This document shows, one piece after another, positions 27,556-36,995 of a stretch of 54,606 nt of DNA. The notes under the pieces are model-generated. The model was not told where the DNA came from, ran no database searches, and saw nothing but the letters and a program-made list of their open reading frames with translations. The position numbers were made by a program, and so were the translations under genes. Origin of the DNA: Pseudomonadota bacterium. Its GTDB lineage: Bacteria; Bdellovibrionota_B; Oligoflexia; Oligoflexales; CAIYRB01. The stretch covers positions 1 through 54,606 of the forward strand of contig JAPLFX010000201.1 of the NCBI GenBank assembly GCA_026390445.1, in the 5' to 3' direction. Each line of letters begins with the position of its first letter. Positions within the stretch are counted from its first letter, which is position 1.

Positions 27556-30500
27556 ATGCTGAGCCTGCGCGACCAAGTCTTTTCCGCCAAGGAGGAGTAC
27601 ACAGTGTTATCTGTGCTCCCGTGCGGTCAGGCTATGGTCAAGGCCTTTGCGCGTTCGTCCGGTGGCGACAAAGTTCGTATCACCGTCCTTGCGACTGCGG
27701 CCATGAACGACCGCCAGGTCGAACAGATGCGCGCTTTGATCGCGTCGCGCTCAGCGCTACCGTTAGCGCGTTGGCCGCAGCTGCGCGAAAGCAACGTACA
27801 GGGTGGTCATCTCTACCTGATTGAGACTTTACCCGAAGGTGCCCTGCTAGCCGAGTGCAGCAAGGATGGCAGGACGCTCGATGCGCGCACGCTGATGACC
27901 TTTATGCTGGCGCTCACCAAGGTCTTGGAAGAGGCGCACCAGCAGGGTCTGAGCCACAAACAAATTTGGCCAGGGGCGCTTTACCTGATCAACCAAGATT
28001 GGCGGCGGCCGATGCTCCTTGATCTCGGCGAGTCGGAGCTGCTGCCACCGGTGGACTCTGACCAGATGGATCCATTGCGCTACGCGCCGCCAGAACGGTT
28101 TGGCCATGTTAGCGGCGGCAACGGTCCGGCTGCTGATTTGTATGCGCTCGGCATGGTCTTGTACGAGCTAGCGACCAAGTCCTTGCCAGTGCGCGGGACG
28201 ACCCTTGCGGACATCGCCCGCAGTGTTTACACCTCCGTTCCAGATCCCTTGCATGCCCTGGTGCCCGGCATGCCGACCATGCTCAGCGACATCGTGGTGC
28301 GGCTCATGCGTAAATCCCCCGGTGATCGCTACCAATCTGCCCGCGGCCTTGCGGCCGATGTCGACCAATGCCTGAGTCTGCTTGATAAGCCTCACCTTAG
28401 CCAAAGCTTTGCCCTTGGTCGGCACGATCATAAACGGGAATTGAATTATAAAATTCCCTTGGTGGGACGCCACCGCGAGTTCACCTCCCTGAGCCGCGGC
28501 CTAGAAAGCGCCGCGCGTGGTCATGGGACCTTGCAACTGATTGCCGCGCCATCCGGCATGGGCAAGACGCGGCTGGCCCGCGAGATCCTCAGCGCTGCGG
28601 CGCAGGCTGATTTCACCACCTTCACGGTCAAGTTCTCGTCCTTCGAGGTGAATGTACCGCTGTGCGCCATCAATCGGTTGATTCGCGACCACGCCGCCAT
28701 GGTCCGCCAGTTGCCAACCGAGATCCGTCTGGCGTGGCAAAACCGGCTGCTTGTCGGCTTAGGCAGTCGTGGCCAATTGCTCAGCAAGCGGCTCGACTTT
28801 TGTCAGGATATCTTCCCGGTATTCCCGCCGCATGCAGTTCTCGCCCGCGAAGAAGAAGAGCGAATCTTTTTCCAGACCTTCGCGCAGTATATCGGCCTGC
28901 TGGATACGCGGGGGCGCGGCACCTACATCTTTATCGACGATTGGCAGTGGTGTGACGCCCTGTCGGTGACCTTGCTCAAGCAAGTCGCCATCCTTGCCCA
29001 GACCCAGCCGCTTGGGCTGGTTCATCTGATTGGTGCCTACCGCAGCGAGGAGGTGAATCCGCAACATCCACTGAGCCTCCAAGTCCTGCCGCAAATCCGC
29101 AGTGCCGAGCAACTAACGCTGAATGCACTGGACGCGCATGGCTGCAGCGACCTCGTCGAAGCACTGCTCGACGAGCGCAGCCCTTTTGTCGATGAGCTGA
29201 AGGGCTTTGTCCATGCGGTCAGCGGTGGCGTGCCGTTTTTCGTCTATCAAGTGCTCGAAACCATGCTGCATCACGGCATCATCGCTCTGGGCGCCAATGG
29301 TGCGTGGAGCTTTGACACCCAGCGGGCGCAGGCGCAGATTTCCGCTAGTGATATGCGTCAATTGATCAATCAACGCTTGAAGCAACTCAGCGACATTGAG
29401 CTTACCTTGATCAAAGTCGCTTCGATCGCCGGGGCGTCGATCGCGAACGACGCCTTGTACCAAATCTATAATGGTCACCTGCGCTATAAAAATCCTGACT
29501 TTGCATTGGACCTAAGCACCGACGAAATCATTAAAAACGGCCTCGACCAACTGCGGCATAAACACCTGATTACGAAGCGTCAGGATCAACTGGTGTTTGC
29601 CCACGACCGCATAGTCAGGGGGGCCTTCGACCTCTTGAGTGCTGACGAGCGCAAGGAACTGCACTACGACTACGGAGTTTACCTCAGCGATAAGCTGTTA
29701 AAGGCACAGGGACTGGCCAATTCCCGCGATATCTTCGAGGCGGCTTATCATGTCATGGCTGGCCATCCAGAGCGCAGCTCACAGCTTGCGATCATCGTGC
29801 TGACGCGGGCCGGGGAGAGGGCCGTTCGCCTCTTTGCCTACCGTAAAGCCAAGGAGTACTTGGAACTCGCCGTTAAATTATCACCCGCAGTGCCACCCAA
29901 AGACACCGAGGTGGTAGAGGGCCAATCTGGCTGGCACCATCTGATGGAGCTATACGGTGATGCCCTGTCGGTAGCCGATGATCCGAGGATGGCGATCAAT
30001 ACCTATACGATGCTGCTTGAATGGACGCGCGAATCCTATCACCGCGCGACCATTTACGGCAAGATCGCTCGCAACCATCTCTTTCTCTTTCGCTACGATT
30101 TGTCGGTTGAGGCCGGTAATAAGGGTCTTGGTGAACTGCGCGCCAAATATGTCACCTCGGACCTAAAGTCACTGCTGATGATCGCGCTTGGTGCGCCACG
30201 CTTTGTCGCAACGCTGCTTTGGTTTTGGCTGTTTGGTAAGCAGACGCGAGAGGTATCAGGCAAGGCCGAGCAGGCCGCGCTTGATCTGCTGATGAATATC
30301 CTCGTCCCCGGATACTTTATGAAGCCGCTTGGGGCCATCGCCAATTTTATGGCTCCGACCTGTAGGCTGGTCTTTTACAAGGACTGTCGGTTTCGGGCGT
30401 TGATGTTTGGCTACTGGGGAATCGCCACCGCCTCTCTCGGGCTAGAAAAGATCAGTCGTCGCTGCTTTGACCGGACTCAGGACTATCTCGACCGAGAGCC

Positions 30501-33459
30501 AAATCCCGTCGATCAAGCATTTATCTATATGACGCGTGGTTATCTGCTGGAATTACCGCTCGGCAACGTCGCCTTGGCGCGCGACTATGTGCACCGCTCG
30601 CTGCGCATCACGCAGGACATTGGTGAATCGTTCTGGCAGGTGCTAGCGCACCAGGCGGTGATCGATACGGACTTCTTCGGCTTTGGGGATGGTGCCGGTG
30701 TCGCCGCGGCCGAGCATATGGTCGATGTCCACCGAACAGCGTCGTTCGAACCGACGGTGATGGCGAGTACGCTCAGGATCTGGCAGGGCCTCGGGCGTAT
30801 GTCCGAGTTCCACCACTGGCGGCAACTCGTCGATGCGGCGCACCAAAGGTTTCAGGCAAGTGGCTTTGAAACCATCGACGCGATCTACGCCGCGACTCAC
30901 CCGGGCGAAATCCTGCTGCGTGGGGGTAACGCCGAGCAGGCTTTGCCGCGCTTGTCCAGCGGCTTAAGGATGAGACTAAAGCACGCCCATCGCGTCGTTT
31001 ACTGTTGTTACTGTCCGATCCTATTGGCCCAGGCTCTGACCCGGTGCGGTCGTCACATCCGCGCCTTGGTGCCGCTTTTCGTCGCTTGGTTTGACGTCGC
31101 TTTGGGGGTGCGCCTCTTTCTGCCGCAGACCCTCTTCGCTTCTGGTGAGGTGGTGCAGGCGTTTGGCTTTAGGCGCTCGGCGGAGCGTCTCATGCGCCGA
31201 TCTATCCGCTACGCGATGGGTCGCGGTTGGCATGGGCCTGCCAACGATCTGCGGGTGCAGTTTGCGCGCTTTTTGCTGCCTTTTGATCCTGAGGCCGCAT
31301 TGTTTAACCTGTCCATTGCAAAGTTGCATTACCAGTCATTGGGTCAAAGCTTTCATGTCGCCGAGTGTGCCGCCCTCATGGTCAGTGCCGAAGGCGCGTT
31401 TGATGCCCTCTTCCCCGCCGCACAAGGGCGGCTCTTGGCCGCCCTTACGCCTTCTAGTGAACAGGTCCCAGCGTTAAAACGGCGACTTGAGACCAGTGCC
31501 GTCATCGACATGTTTTTGACCCTCAGTGAAGCCTCGACTTTGGAACATGTGGCCACGGTCGCATTGCAGGTCGCAGCGGACTGCACTGGTGCTGATCACG
31601 GCGTCCTCTTTCTGCCTGAAGCCGGAGGCTGGCGCGCCGTTGCATCGCGAGGTTTGCCGCCCAACGCGTCTTTGGCAACGGAGCGCCTTGGCGAGACGAT
31701 CGATACCGAATTCCTAGACAGCATTCGCCCCAACCTGGATGGACCTTGCATCAGACCGCTCCAGGGGCCGGCCCTCGATGCCGGGGCGGTGATGGTCGTG
31801 CCGATGCTTTACGAGCGCACCTGTTACGGCCTAGCCTATCTCGGCCACAGGCAGATCCGTGAGCTATTCGAGCAGCAATCGCTCGAGGTGTTGTCTTCAT
31901 TGACGACGCAAATCGCTATCACCCTGTGCAATTTCCAGCTTTTGGCGAAGGTCCAGGGCCTCAATGCCGAGTTGGAGCAAAGTCTGAGCGATGTCGAAGC
32001 CGAGGTGTCGAGGCGAACCAGTGACATCCGCTCGATGTTTCAGGCGATCGAACTAGGAGTCTTGGTGGTACGTGCCGACTTCTCTATCCACGACGAGTTT
32101 TCAGCTCATCTTGCGGTCATCCTCGAAACGGAGGCCATCGCTGGACGAAGTATCATCGACGTGCTGTTTGCCAACACCCTGGCGACGGACGAGCAACGCT
32201 CGCTGACAAGCTCAGCTCTTGCCTCTTGTCTTGGCGAGGAGGCTTGGATCTTTGACCTAAATAAGTCCTGGTTACCCCTGGAGATCATCCGCATGTCGCC
32301 AGTGGGTGGCCAGAAGATTCTCGAACTACAATGGAATCCAGTGATCGCCCCGAACGGCAGCATCGACCGGATCCTCCTCGTTCTGCGCGATGTCACCCAC
32401 GTGCGCGAACTGACTGCACTGGCCGATCAGGGGCGGCGCAATTTAACCATGATTGGTGAGCTTCTCGGCAGTGACGCCGACTTATGCGGTCGCTACCTTG
32501 ATGCTGCTGCCACCGATCTGAAAGCCATCGTCACTTTGTTCCAGGGGACAGGCTCGGACTCGTCGTCGACGACGACCCTTAAATTGATGTTTATCAAACT
32601 GCACACGATCAAAGGACTCGCCCGTACCCTTTGCCTATCCTTTCTTTCCGCCGCAGCCCATCAGGCCGAGAACGGGTTTGCGGCGCAGCGGCAAGTTGCG
32701 GCAAGTTGGGAGTCAAGCGGGCTGCGCCGGGACCTTGCCGAAGTCGAAGCGGTCCTTGCCAGCTATCAGCACCTGAACACGCACGTGCTCAAACGCGACG
32801 TAAACGCGGCGGACCAACCAGCAGCGACGCCGCTGCGGCCGTTTGCCGGCGAATCTGCGCAGCATATCTTCAGCCAATGGTTTGCGCGTATCGATGATCT
32901 AGCCCGAGAGCTGGGCAAGCCAGCGCCGCAGGTGAAGATTGAGGTGGACGAGGGCCTGTGTCTGCCGCCGACCTCCGTGAATGTCCTGACTAAAGCCATG
33001 GTACACATCATTCGTAACGCCATGGACCATGGAATCGAGTCGCCATTGGAGCGTCAGCGCAGCGGCAAGAATCCGGCCGGAAGCCTCTACTTACAGGCGC
33101 GTCAGGCCGGCGCCAGTCTAGTGCTGCGCTTTGCCGATGACGGGTCGGGTCTGGATCTGGTTCGCTTGCGCCAGCAAGCAGTGTTAACCGGATTATTGCC
33201 GGCCGAAGCTCAACTTTCCCCGCAACGCCTCGCAGAACTAATCTTTGCGCCGGGACTGTCGACGGCCCCTGGCTTGTCGCAGATCTCGGGTCGCGGTGTT
33301 GGTATGGATGCAGTAAGGACGATCTTAGAGCACCATGGCGGCGAGGTGCAGGTGATCATAACGAGCACCAACGCGGATCGCGCACTATTCGTCTTCGAAA
33401 TTAAGATCCCACTGCCTGCAGCCCAGCTATCTCCAGTGGTGGGCCGCAAGACGGCTTAA
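27556..33459 (+). CDS. Giant hybrid: pseudokinase, AAA ATPase, helical repeats, GAF, PAS-like, Hpt and CheA-type ATPase
   Basis: A single 1967-residue signalling protein. Residues 1-280 have a Ser/Thr-kinase fold (YAPPE at 176-180, DLYALGMVLYELAT at 194-207). The catalytic Asp loop is replaced by LSHKQIWPGALYL, DFG reads LDLGE, and no VAIK lysine is seen, so this is probably a pseudokinase. Residues 300-640 are an ATPase with Walker A APSGMGKTRL (331-340) and Walker B YIFIDDWQW (457-465). TPR-like helices fill about 690-1300, a GAF domain about 1310-1475, and a PAS-like region about 1500-1610. His1683 lies in HTIKGLART, a CheA-style Hpt site. The C-terminal ATPase has Asn1821 in IIRNAMDHGIE, FADDGSG and GRGVGMDAV. 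No CheW domain is present. CheY-like and CheX-like genes lie convergent to it. Confidence 0.88.
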   Translation: MLSLRDQVFSAKEEYTVLSVLPCGQAMVKAFARSSGGDKVRITVLATAAMNDRQVEQMRALIASRSALPLARWPQLRESNVQGGHLYLIETLPEGALLAECSKDGRTLDARTLMTFMLALTKVLEEAHQQGLSHKQIWPGALYLINQDWRRPMLLDLGESELLPPVDSDQMDPLRYAPPERFGHVSGGNGPAADLYALGMVLYELATKSLPVRGTTLADIARSVYTSVPDPLHALVPGMPTMLSDIVVRLMRKSPGDRYQSARGLAADVDQCLSLLDKPHLSQSFALGRHDHKRELNYKIPLVGRHREFTSLSRGLESAARGHGTLQLIAAPSGMGKTRLAREILSAAAQADFTTFTVKFSSFEVNVPLCAINRLIRDHAAMVRQLPTEIRLAWQNRLLVGLGSRGQLLSKRLDFCQDIFPVFPPHAVLAREEEERIFFQTFAQYIGLLDTRGRGTYIFIDDWQWCDALSVTLLKQVAILAQTQPLGLVHLIGAYRSEEVNPQHPLSLQVLPQIRSAEQLTLNALDAHGCSDLVEALLDERSPFVDELKGFVHAVSGGVPFFVYQVLETMLHHGIIALGANGAWSFDTQRAQAQISASDMRQLINQRLKQLSDIELTLIKVASIAGASIANDALYQIYNGHLRYKNPDFALDLSTDEIIKNGLDQLRHKHLITKRQDQLVFAHDRIVRGAFDLLSADERKELHYDYGVYLSDKLLKAQGLANSRDIFEAAYHVMAGHPERSSQLAIIVLTRAGERAVRLFAYRKAKEYLELAVKLSPAVPPKDTEVVEGQSGWHHLMELYGDALSVADDPRMAINTYTMLLEWTRESYHRATIYGKIARNHLFLFRYDLSVEAGNKGLGELRAKYVTSDLKSLLMIALGAPRFVATLLWFWLFGKQTREVSGKAEQAALDLLMNILVPGYFMKPLGAIANFMAPTCRLVFYKDCRFRALMFGYWGIATASLGLEKISRRCFDRTQDYLDREPNPVDQAFIYMTRGYLLELPLGNVALARDYVHRSLRITQDIGESFWQVLAHQAVIDTDFFGFGDGAGVAAAEHMVDVHRTASFEPTVMASTLRIWQGLGRMSEFHHWRQLVDAAHQRFQASGFETIDAIYAATHPGEILLRGGNAEQALPRLSSGLRMRLKHAHRVVYCCYCPILLAQALTRCGRHIRALVPLFVAWFDVALGVRLFLPQTLFASGEVVQAFGFRRSAERLMRRSIRYAMGRGWHGPANDLRVQFARFLLPFDPEAALFNLSIAKLHYQSLGQSFHVAECAALMVSAEGAFDALFPAAQGRLLAALTPSSEQVPALKRRLETSAVIDMFLTLSEASTLEHVATVALQVAADCTGADHGVLFLPEAGGWRAVASRGLPPNASLATERLGETIDTEFLDSIRPNLDGPCIRPLQGPALDAGAVMVVPMLYERTCYGLAYLGHRQIRELFEQQSLEVLSSLTTQIAITLCNFQLLAKVQGLNAELEQSLSDVEAEVSRRTSDIRSMFQAIELGVLVVRADFSIHDEFSAHLAVILETEAIAGRSIIDVLFANTLATDEQRSLTSSALASCLGEEAWIFDLNKSWLPLEIIRMSPVGGQKILELQWNPVIAPNGSIDRILLVLRDVTHVRELTALADQGRRNLTMIGELLGSDADLCGRYLDAAATDLKAIVTLFQGTGSDSSSTTTLKLMFIKLHTIKGLARTLCLSFLSAAAHQAENGFAAQRQVAASWESSGLRRDLAEVEAVLASYQHLNTHVLKRDVNAADQPAATPLRPFAGESAQHIFSQWFARIDDLARELGKPAPQVKIEVDEGLCLPPTSVNVLTKAMVHIIRNAMDHGIESPLERQRSGKNPAGSLYLQARQAGASLVLRFADDGSGLDLVRLRQQAVLTGLLPAEAQLSPQRLAELIFAPGLSTAPGLSQISGRGVGMDAVRTILEHHGGEVQVIITSTNADRALFVFEIKIPLPAAQLSPVVGRKTA

Positions 33460-33481
33460 AACGCTATAGGAATGCCGCTCC

Positions 33482-33859
33482 TTAAGTTGAGGCGATCCCG
33501 AGCACTTTCACCGCCGCTGCAAGCACCAGGTCCGGACTGCAGGGCTTGATGATCCAGGCCTTGACCCCGCACTCCTTACCTTGCGCCTTTAGGCCTGGCG
33601 AGGACTCCGTTGTCAGCATAAACGAGGGGGTGGTCCGATGGGTGCTCAATGCACGAATGCGCTGCAGCATCGTCAGGCCATCCATTTCCGGCATGTTGTA
33701 GTCGGATACGATCAAGTCGATGTCGCCATGCGTCTCGGCTTGGACCAGTCCACTCGCTCCGTCGCTGCCGTAAATCACTTGATGACCGGCCTTTTGTAAG
33801 TAGTCACCGAGTTCGGTTCGAGTGATTTCGGTATCATCCACTACGAGGATTTTCGCCAT
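33482..33859 (-). CDS. CheY-like single-domain response regulator
   Basis: A 125-residue receiver with all active-site residues: Asp8-Asp9 in ILVVDD, phospho-acceptor Asp53 in IVSDYNMPEMDG, Thr83-Thr84 in MLTTE and Lys105 in IIKP. There is no output domain, so it should act by protein binding. The ATG ending at 33859 begins the usual MAKILVVDD; an in-frame extension to 33886 is unlikely. It lies 26 bp downstream of the CheX-like gene on the same strand and ends 22 bp from the stop of the CheA-like hybrid. It is the natural phosphoryl acceptor for the hybrid's Hpt domain (inference from context). Confidence 0.88.
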   Translation of the reverse strand: MAKILVVDDTEITRTELGDYLQKAGHQVIYGSDGASGLVQAETHGDIDLIVSDYNMPEMDGLTMLQRIRALSTHRTTPSFMLTTESSPGLKAQGKECGVKAWIIKPCSPDLVLAAAVKVLGIAST

Positions 33860-33885
33860 ATTCTTAACCTTTGTTTGCCTAGGCA

Positions 33886-34500
33886 TTACAGGAATTCAAT
33901 AGAACCGCCATCCGCAACGGCGAAGGCCTCGTTGAAATCGAGCCCATGGACCACTGCCGGGTCAGCAAAGTCGATGGTCGAAGTACAGACAAAGGTGGCG
34001 CCAGTGGCCACCACCGACCACGCGTCGGTAGCGCTGCGGTCCGTCACGCGGTCGTTGAAGAACAACTCATCGAGACCGCTGGTGATCACCGGCAGGCTGA
34101 TGCCGCATTCGATACCGCGGTGCTGCAGCTCACCCTTGATCCCACCTGCGGTCAGGTTGGCATACTCGCGAAAGAAATCTTGAACGCGCTCCTGCTGCCT
34201 GGCGGTGCTGCTGGTCACGACCGATAGTCGCTGCAGCAAGGTCATAACATCGGAACGGTTGAAATGGGCCTTGAAGGTGACCCGCAGGTCGCGGCTTGCG
34301 AGTAGCACGATGGCCTGCATGTACCCGTGGACCAGAGCGTTGCCTAGTGGCAGCGGCCCATCGGCCACGGCCTCCGGCGTCACTTGCAGCATCGTCTGAA
34401 AGCGCCTGCGGGCATAGAAGCGGATGAGCTTCTGCAGAGCCAAGCAGCCGGAATCTACCGTGTGACCTGTTTGGTTAGGAGGCATCAGTTTGTCACTCAT
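33886..34500 (-). CDS. CheX/CheC-like phosphatase-family protein
   Basis: The 204-residue protein has one clear CheC/CheX/FliY signature, E-x-x-N-x-x-x-G, at Glu112, Asn115 and Gly119 in REYANLTAGGIKGEL. A later segment, ISLPVITSGLDE, resembles the CheX strand that follows the motif. These proteins dephosphorylate CheY-P; here the adjacent receiver is the likely substrate. The N-terminal 100 residues and the C-terminal part (ATGATFVCTS) fit a duplicated alpha/beta layout. Sequence is diverged, so activity is inferred. It is transcribed divergently from the SpoIIE-type phosphatase, with 230 bp between. Confidence 0.65.
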   Translation of the reverse strand: MSDKLMPPNQTGHTVDSGCLALQKLIRFYARRRFQTMLQVTPEAVADGPLPLGNALVHGYMQAIVLLASRDLRVTFKAHFNRSDVMTLLQRLSVVTSSTARQQERVQDFFREYANLTAGGIKGELQHRGIECGISLPVITSGLDELFFNDRVTDRSATDAWSVVATGATFVCTSTIDFADPAVVHGLDFNEAFAVADGGSIEFL

Positions 34501-34730
34501 CCTATGATTGTCTTGGCTTTACCACGACTAAGCAACCACCAAGCGAAGATCCTGGACCTAGAATCTGGTCGTCCAGATAAGATTCGAGCAATTCTTTCGC
34601 TGTGTCATGGGCTTAACTCCCACGGTGACTACTACCTGCTGAAGAGGTCGCTAAAACGTCTCATTCCATCCTATCATAGAGGCAGCAAGACACGTGTTGT
34701 CACCATCTTCAGACCTGTAGGACAGTGCAC

Positions 34731-36023
34731 ATGAACGATATTTCGGTGATCAAGATGGAGGAGCTTTTTGGCCACAATCTCCGTGCCACCTACGAGATCA
34801 TCACCGACATGGAGAAGGCACGCGCGGCGTTTGAAATGCTGATTCACGATATGGCTGATGCCTGTTTGCTGCTCGATGCGGATGGCCGGTGTATCTGGGG
34901 TAACCTGGCCGCCGCCGATCTCTTTGACGTCGATCAAGAGATAATCGGCCGCCTGAGCCTCATTGGGATGCTGGCGCCAGCGGCCGCCCGGACCTTTATC
35001 GCGCACCTGGAGGACGCTCAAGCATCAGGAAAACACGCCGCCCCCTTCGACCTGGCCATCCCCGTTCATGGCAAGATGCGTGAGTTGTCCTGGTACCTGC
35101 GTCCATTTCACGGCGTGATCCACCATCCCCGCGGCCTGTGGGTTGCGGTTGGACACGATGTCACGACCCTGCTCGCCGAGCGCGCGGCAAAGATGCGGCT
35201 TGAAGCCGAGATGGACACCGCACGGATCATCCAAGATGCCCTCTTTCCGACCCAAAGTGATGGCGTTGGCTCACTCAAGCATTGCAGCTTTTACGGTGCG
35301 GCCGACCGCTGTAGTGGCGATTGGTGGGGGCGCTTCTCGTTGTCGCCCGACCTCGAGCTCGTCTGTATCGGCGATGTGACGGGTCATGGGGTGGGCTCGG
35401 CACTGGTTACGGCAGTCACCCACGGCTACTTCACCACCCTGGTGCAGATGGCTGGGCGCTTGAGCGCAGCTGAGCTCCGCTCTCCGGGATTTATCCTAAG
35501 TCAACTAAACTCGATCCTTATTGCGACGAATCAATCCATGCAGATGACCATGTTCCTGGCGCTGATCGACCTTAAAACCAAGACCTTGCGGTATGCCAAT
35601 GCTGGTCATAATTTCCCCTACCTGATCCCAGGAAATCCCAAGGATGAACGCATCGCCAAGCAGACCTACCGGACCAATCCCTGGCCATTTATCCCCTTGG
35701 TCCCGGGTGGCAGCACCTTAGGCTATATGGCGGACTCACGATATGAAGACCATCAGTTGCCTCTGCTCCACGCCGATCGCTTGTTGTTTTACACCGATGG
35801 GTTGATCGAAAATGAGGCGGCCTCTGGCAAACCCTGGGGTATCCGGCAACTGCAACGCCGCATAACGTCGGGCGTGCACCTGGCCCTTCAAGATATGCTG
35901 GACGGCATCGTCGAAGGCGCGAAGCAACACTGTGGCGCAGTGCCGTGGGCTGACGATGTCACCCTCGTCGCTCTTGAACTGAACTTTGCAAACGGCTCAA
36001 ACGGGGTCAGTCACTCCCGTTAA
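34731..36023 (+). CDS. PAS-SpoIIE/RsbU-type Ser/Thr protein phosphatase
   Basis: The 430-residue cytoplasmic protein has an N-terminal helical segment, a PAS domain (about 40-145, with CLLLDADGRCIWGN and LWVAVGHDVT), a linker helix (AERAAKMRLEAEMDTARIIQ) and a SpoIIE-type PP2C catalytic domain. Metal-binding Asp residues appear in ADRCSGDWWGR, VCIGDVTGHGVGSALV, FYTDGLIEN and WADDVTLVAL. Such enzymes usually dephosphorylate an anti-sigma-factor antagonist or similar STAS protein. No STAS or anti-sigma gene is in the window. The ATG at 34731 follows TAGGA and is preferred over a GTG at 34725. It belongs to the same signalling block as the CheA-like hybrid. Confidence 0.9.
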   Translation: MNDISVIKMEELFGHNLRATYEIITDMEKARAAFEMLIHDMADACLLLDADGRCIWGNLAAADLFDVDQEIIGRLSLIGMLAPAAARTFIAHLEDAQASGKHAAPFDLAIPVHGKMRELSWYLRPFHGVIHHPRGLWVAVGHDVTTLLAERAAKMRLEAEMDTARIIQDALFPTQSDGVGSLKHCSFYGAADRCSGDWWGRFSLSPDLELVCIGDVTGHGVGSALVTAVTHGYFTTLVQMAGRLSAAELRSPGFILSQLNSILIATNQSMQMTMFLALIDLKTKTLRYANAGHNFPYLIPGNPKDERIAKQTYRTNPWPFIPLVPGGSTLGYMADSRYEDHQLPLLHADRLLFYTDGLIENEAASGKPWGIRQLQRRITSGVHLALQDMLDGIVEGAKQHCGAVPWADDVTLVALELNFANGSNGVSHSR

Positions 36024-36065
36024 GGCGCTGGCCTGCTTTTGGCCTCCCGTAATGCCCCCTAGGTC

Positions 36066-36186
36066 GGCTTTGCTGCAAAAATCCTGCCCTCCAGGCTTCC
36101 CGCTCTCCCCGTTGCGCGGAATAAAGCCGCTGCTCAAAAACTGTGAGAGCGGGAAGGCTGGAGGGCAGGATTTTTGCAAAAGCGCC
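36066..36186 (-). mobile_element. MITE copy 1 (121 bp, palindromic, IS903-like ends)
   Basis: Long inverted repeat starting GGCTTTGCTGCAAAAATCC and ending with the partly degraded complement (right terminal 19 bases match the left at 15 positions). The arms hold the block ATCCTGCCCTCCAGGCTTCC and its complement. The centre contains, on the minus strand, CAGTTTTTGAGCAGCGGCTT, the core shared with the other copies, so the element is inverted relative to copies 2 and 4. Flanking 9-mers (ccctaggtc and cctgagatt) match at only five positions, so target duplication is eroded. It lies 43 bp after the SpoIIE phosphatase stop. The G+C-rich stem flanked by A5 and T5 could terminate transcription in both directions. 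Confidence 0.75.
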
Positions 36187-36292
36187 CCTGAGATTTTGTA
36201 ACCATCTGATATTAAAGCATATCTCTGAGCGACGATCAGCTTCCGCCGGCAAACGCCGATAGCTCTTTGGTAGTATCGGAGGGCCTTTGCCA

Positions 36293-36850
36293 TTGCATAG
36301 CATTCACCACAACCATCTTTGCCTCGTGGCTCTTGCCCTGCTCGGAACGGCCTGTGGATCGACGAGTTTGAGCACGGCGCCCAAGCTGACGATTGGCATG
36401 CTCGGCGTCTTTACCGCTCCGACTACGGCAACTGGCAACAACATGCCCAAATCAGAGACCTTCTCGATGCTCTCGGCGACTGCGACCACGGCCGCCGGCA
36501 AGTCCCTGGCTCTTTACGAAGGCAAGGCGTTGAGTTTTACCGTAGTCAATCGACCGCAGATTATTTTGGAGTACACACTTTCCGAGGTCTCAGGCGAGAC
36601 GATCAGCAGTGTTAGCGTCCTTTTTGACTCGTCGCTGACGGCGACCGGCAAATACAACTCCGCCATGACCACGACATTGACCAATGCCACGGTGACCTAC
36701 GCTGCGCCGCTGGTGGTGACGACGACCAAGGCCTTTCGCCTCAACGTGAACGTCGACTGGGAAAACACCGTCAATCGCGATGATAGTGCCAAGACCGAGT
36801 CGCTTCAGTCACCAACGCTAGAGCTCGTGCTTGGCGACAGCGGCAGCTAA
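36293..36850 (+). CDS. Small lipoprotein of unknown function (185 aa)
   Basis: The product has a lipoprotein signal ending in LLGTAC (Cys21 when started at the TTG at 36293). GGAGGG (36278-36283) lies nine bases before that TTG and three before another TTG at 36287, so the later start is preferred. The mature protein is rich in Thr, Ser and Ala with beta-strand character (FTVVNRPQIILEYTLSEVSG, AFRLNVNVDWEN). It has no recognised domain. It lies downstream of MITE copy 1 and upstream of sppA by 145 bp. Confidence 0.6.
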   Translation: MHSIHHNHLCLVALALLGTACGSTSLSTAPKLTIGMLGVFTAPTTATGNNMPKSETFSMLSATATTAAGKSLALYEGKALSFTVVNRPQIILEYTLSEVSGETISSVSVLFDSSLTATGKYNSAMTTTLTNATVTYAAPLVVTTTKAFRLNVNVDWENTVNRDDSAKTESLQSPTLELVLGDSGS

Positions 36851-36995
36851 AAACAGGACGTTAAACCCGGTGTTTTGACCGCGGGTTGAGGCCTGCACCT
36901 AGCCGGTGTGTGGCACATTCTGCTGTCATATTTGCAGCCCCCCGACTAGAATCGCCGCTCCAAGGCACCGTCGCCTCTTCCGGAGTAAGGCTTCC

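Noticed and set aside
34504-34734. A 76-codon plus-strand frame filling the gap between the CheX-like and phosphatase genes
   Set aside because: No Shine-Dalgarno sequence, overlap with the phosphatase start, and the region should hold divergent promoters; possible but unsupported.
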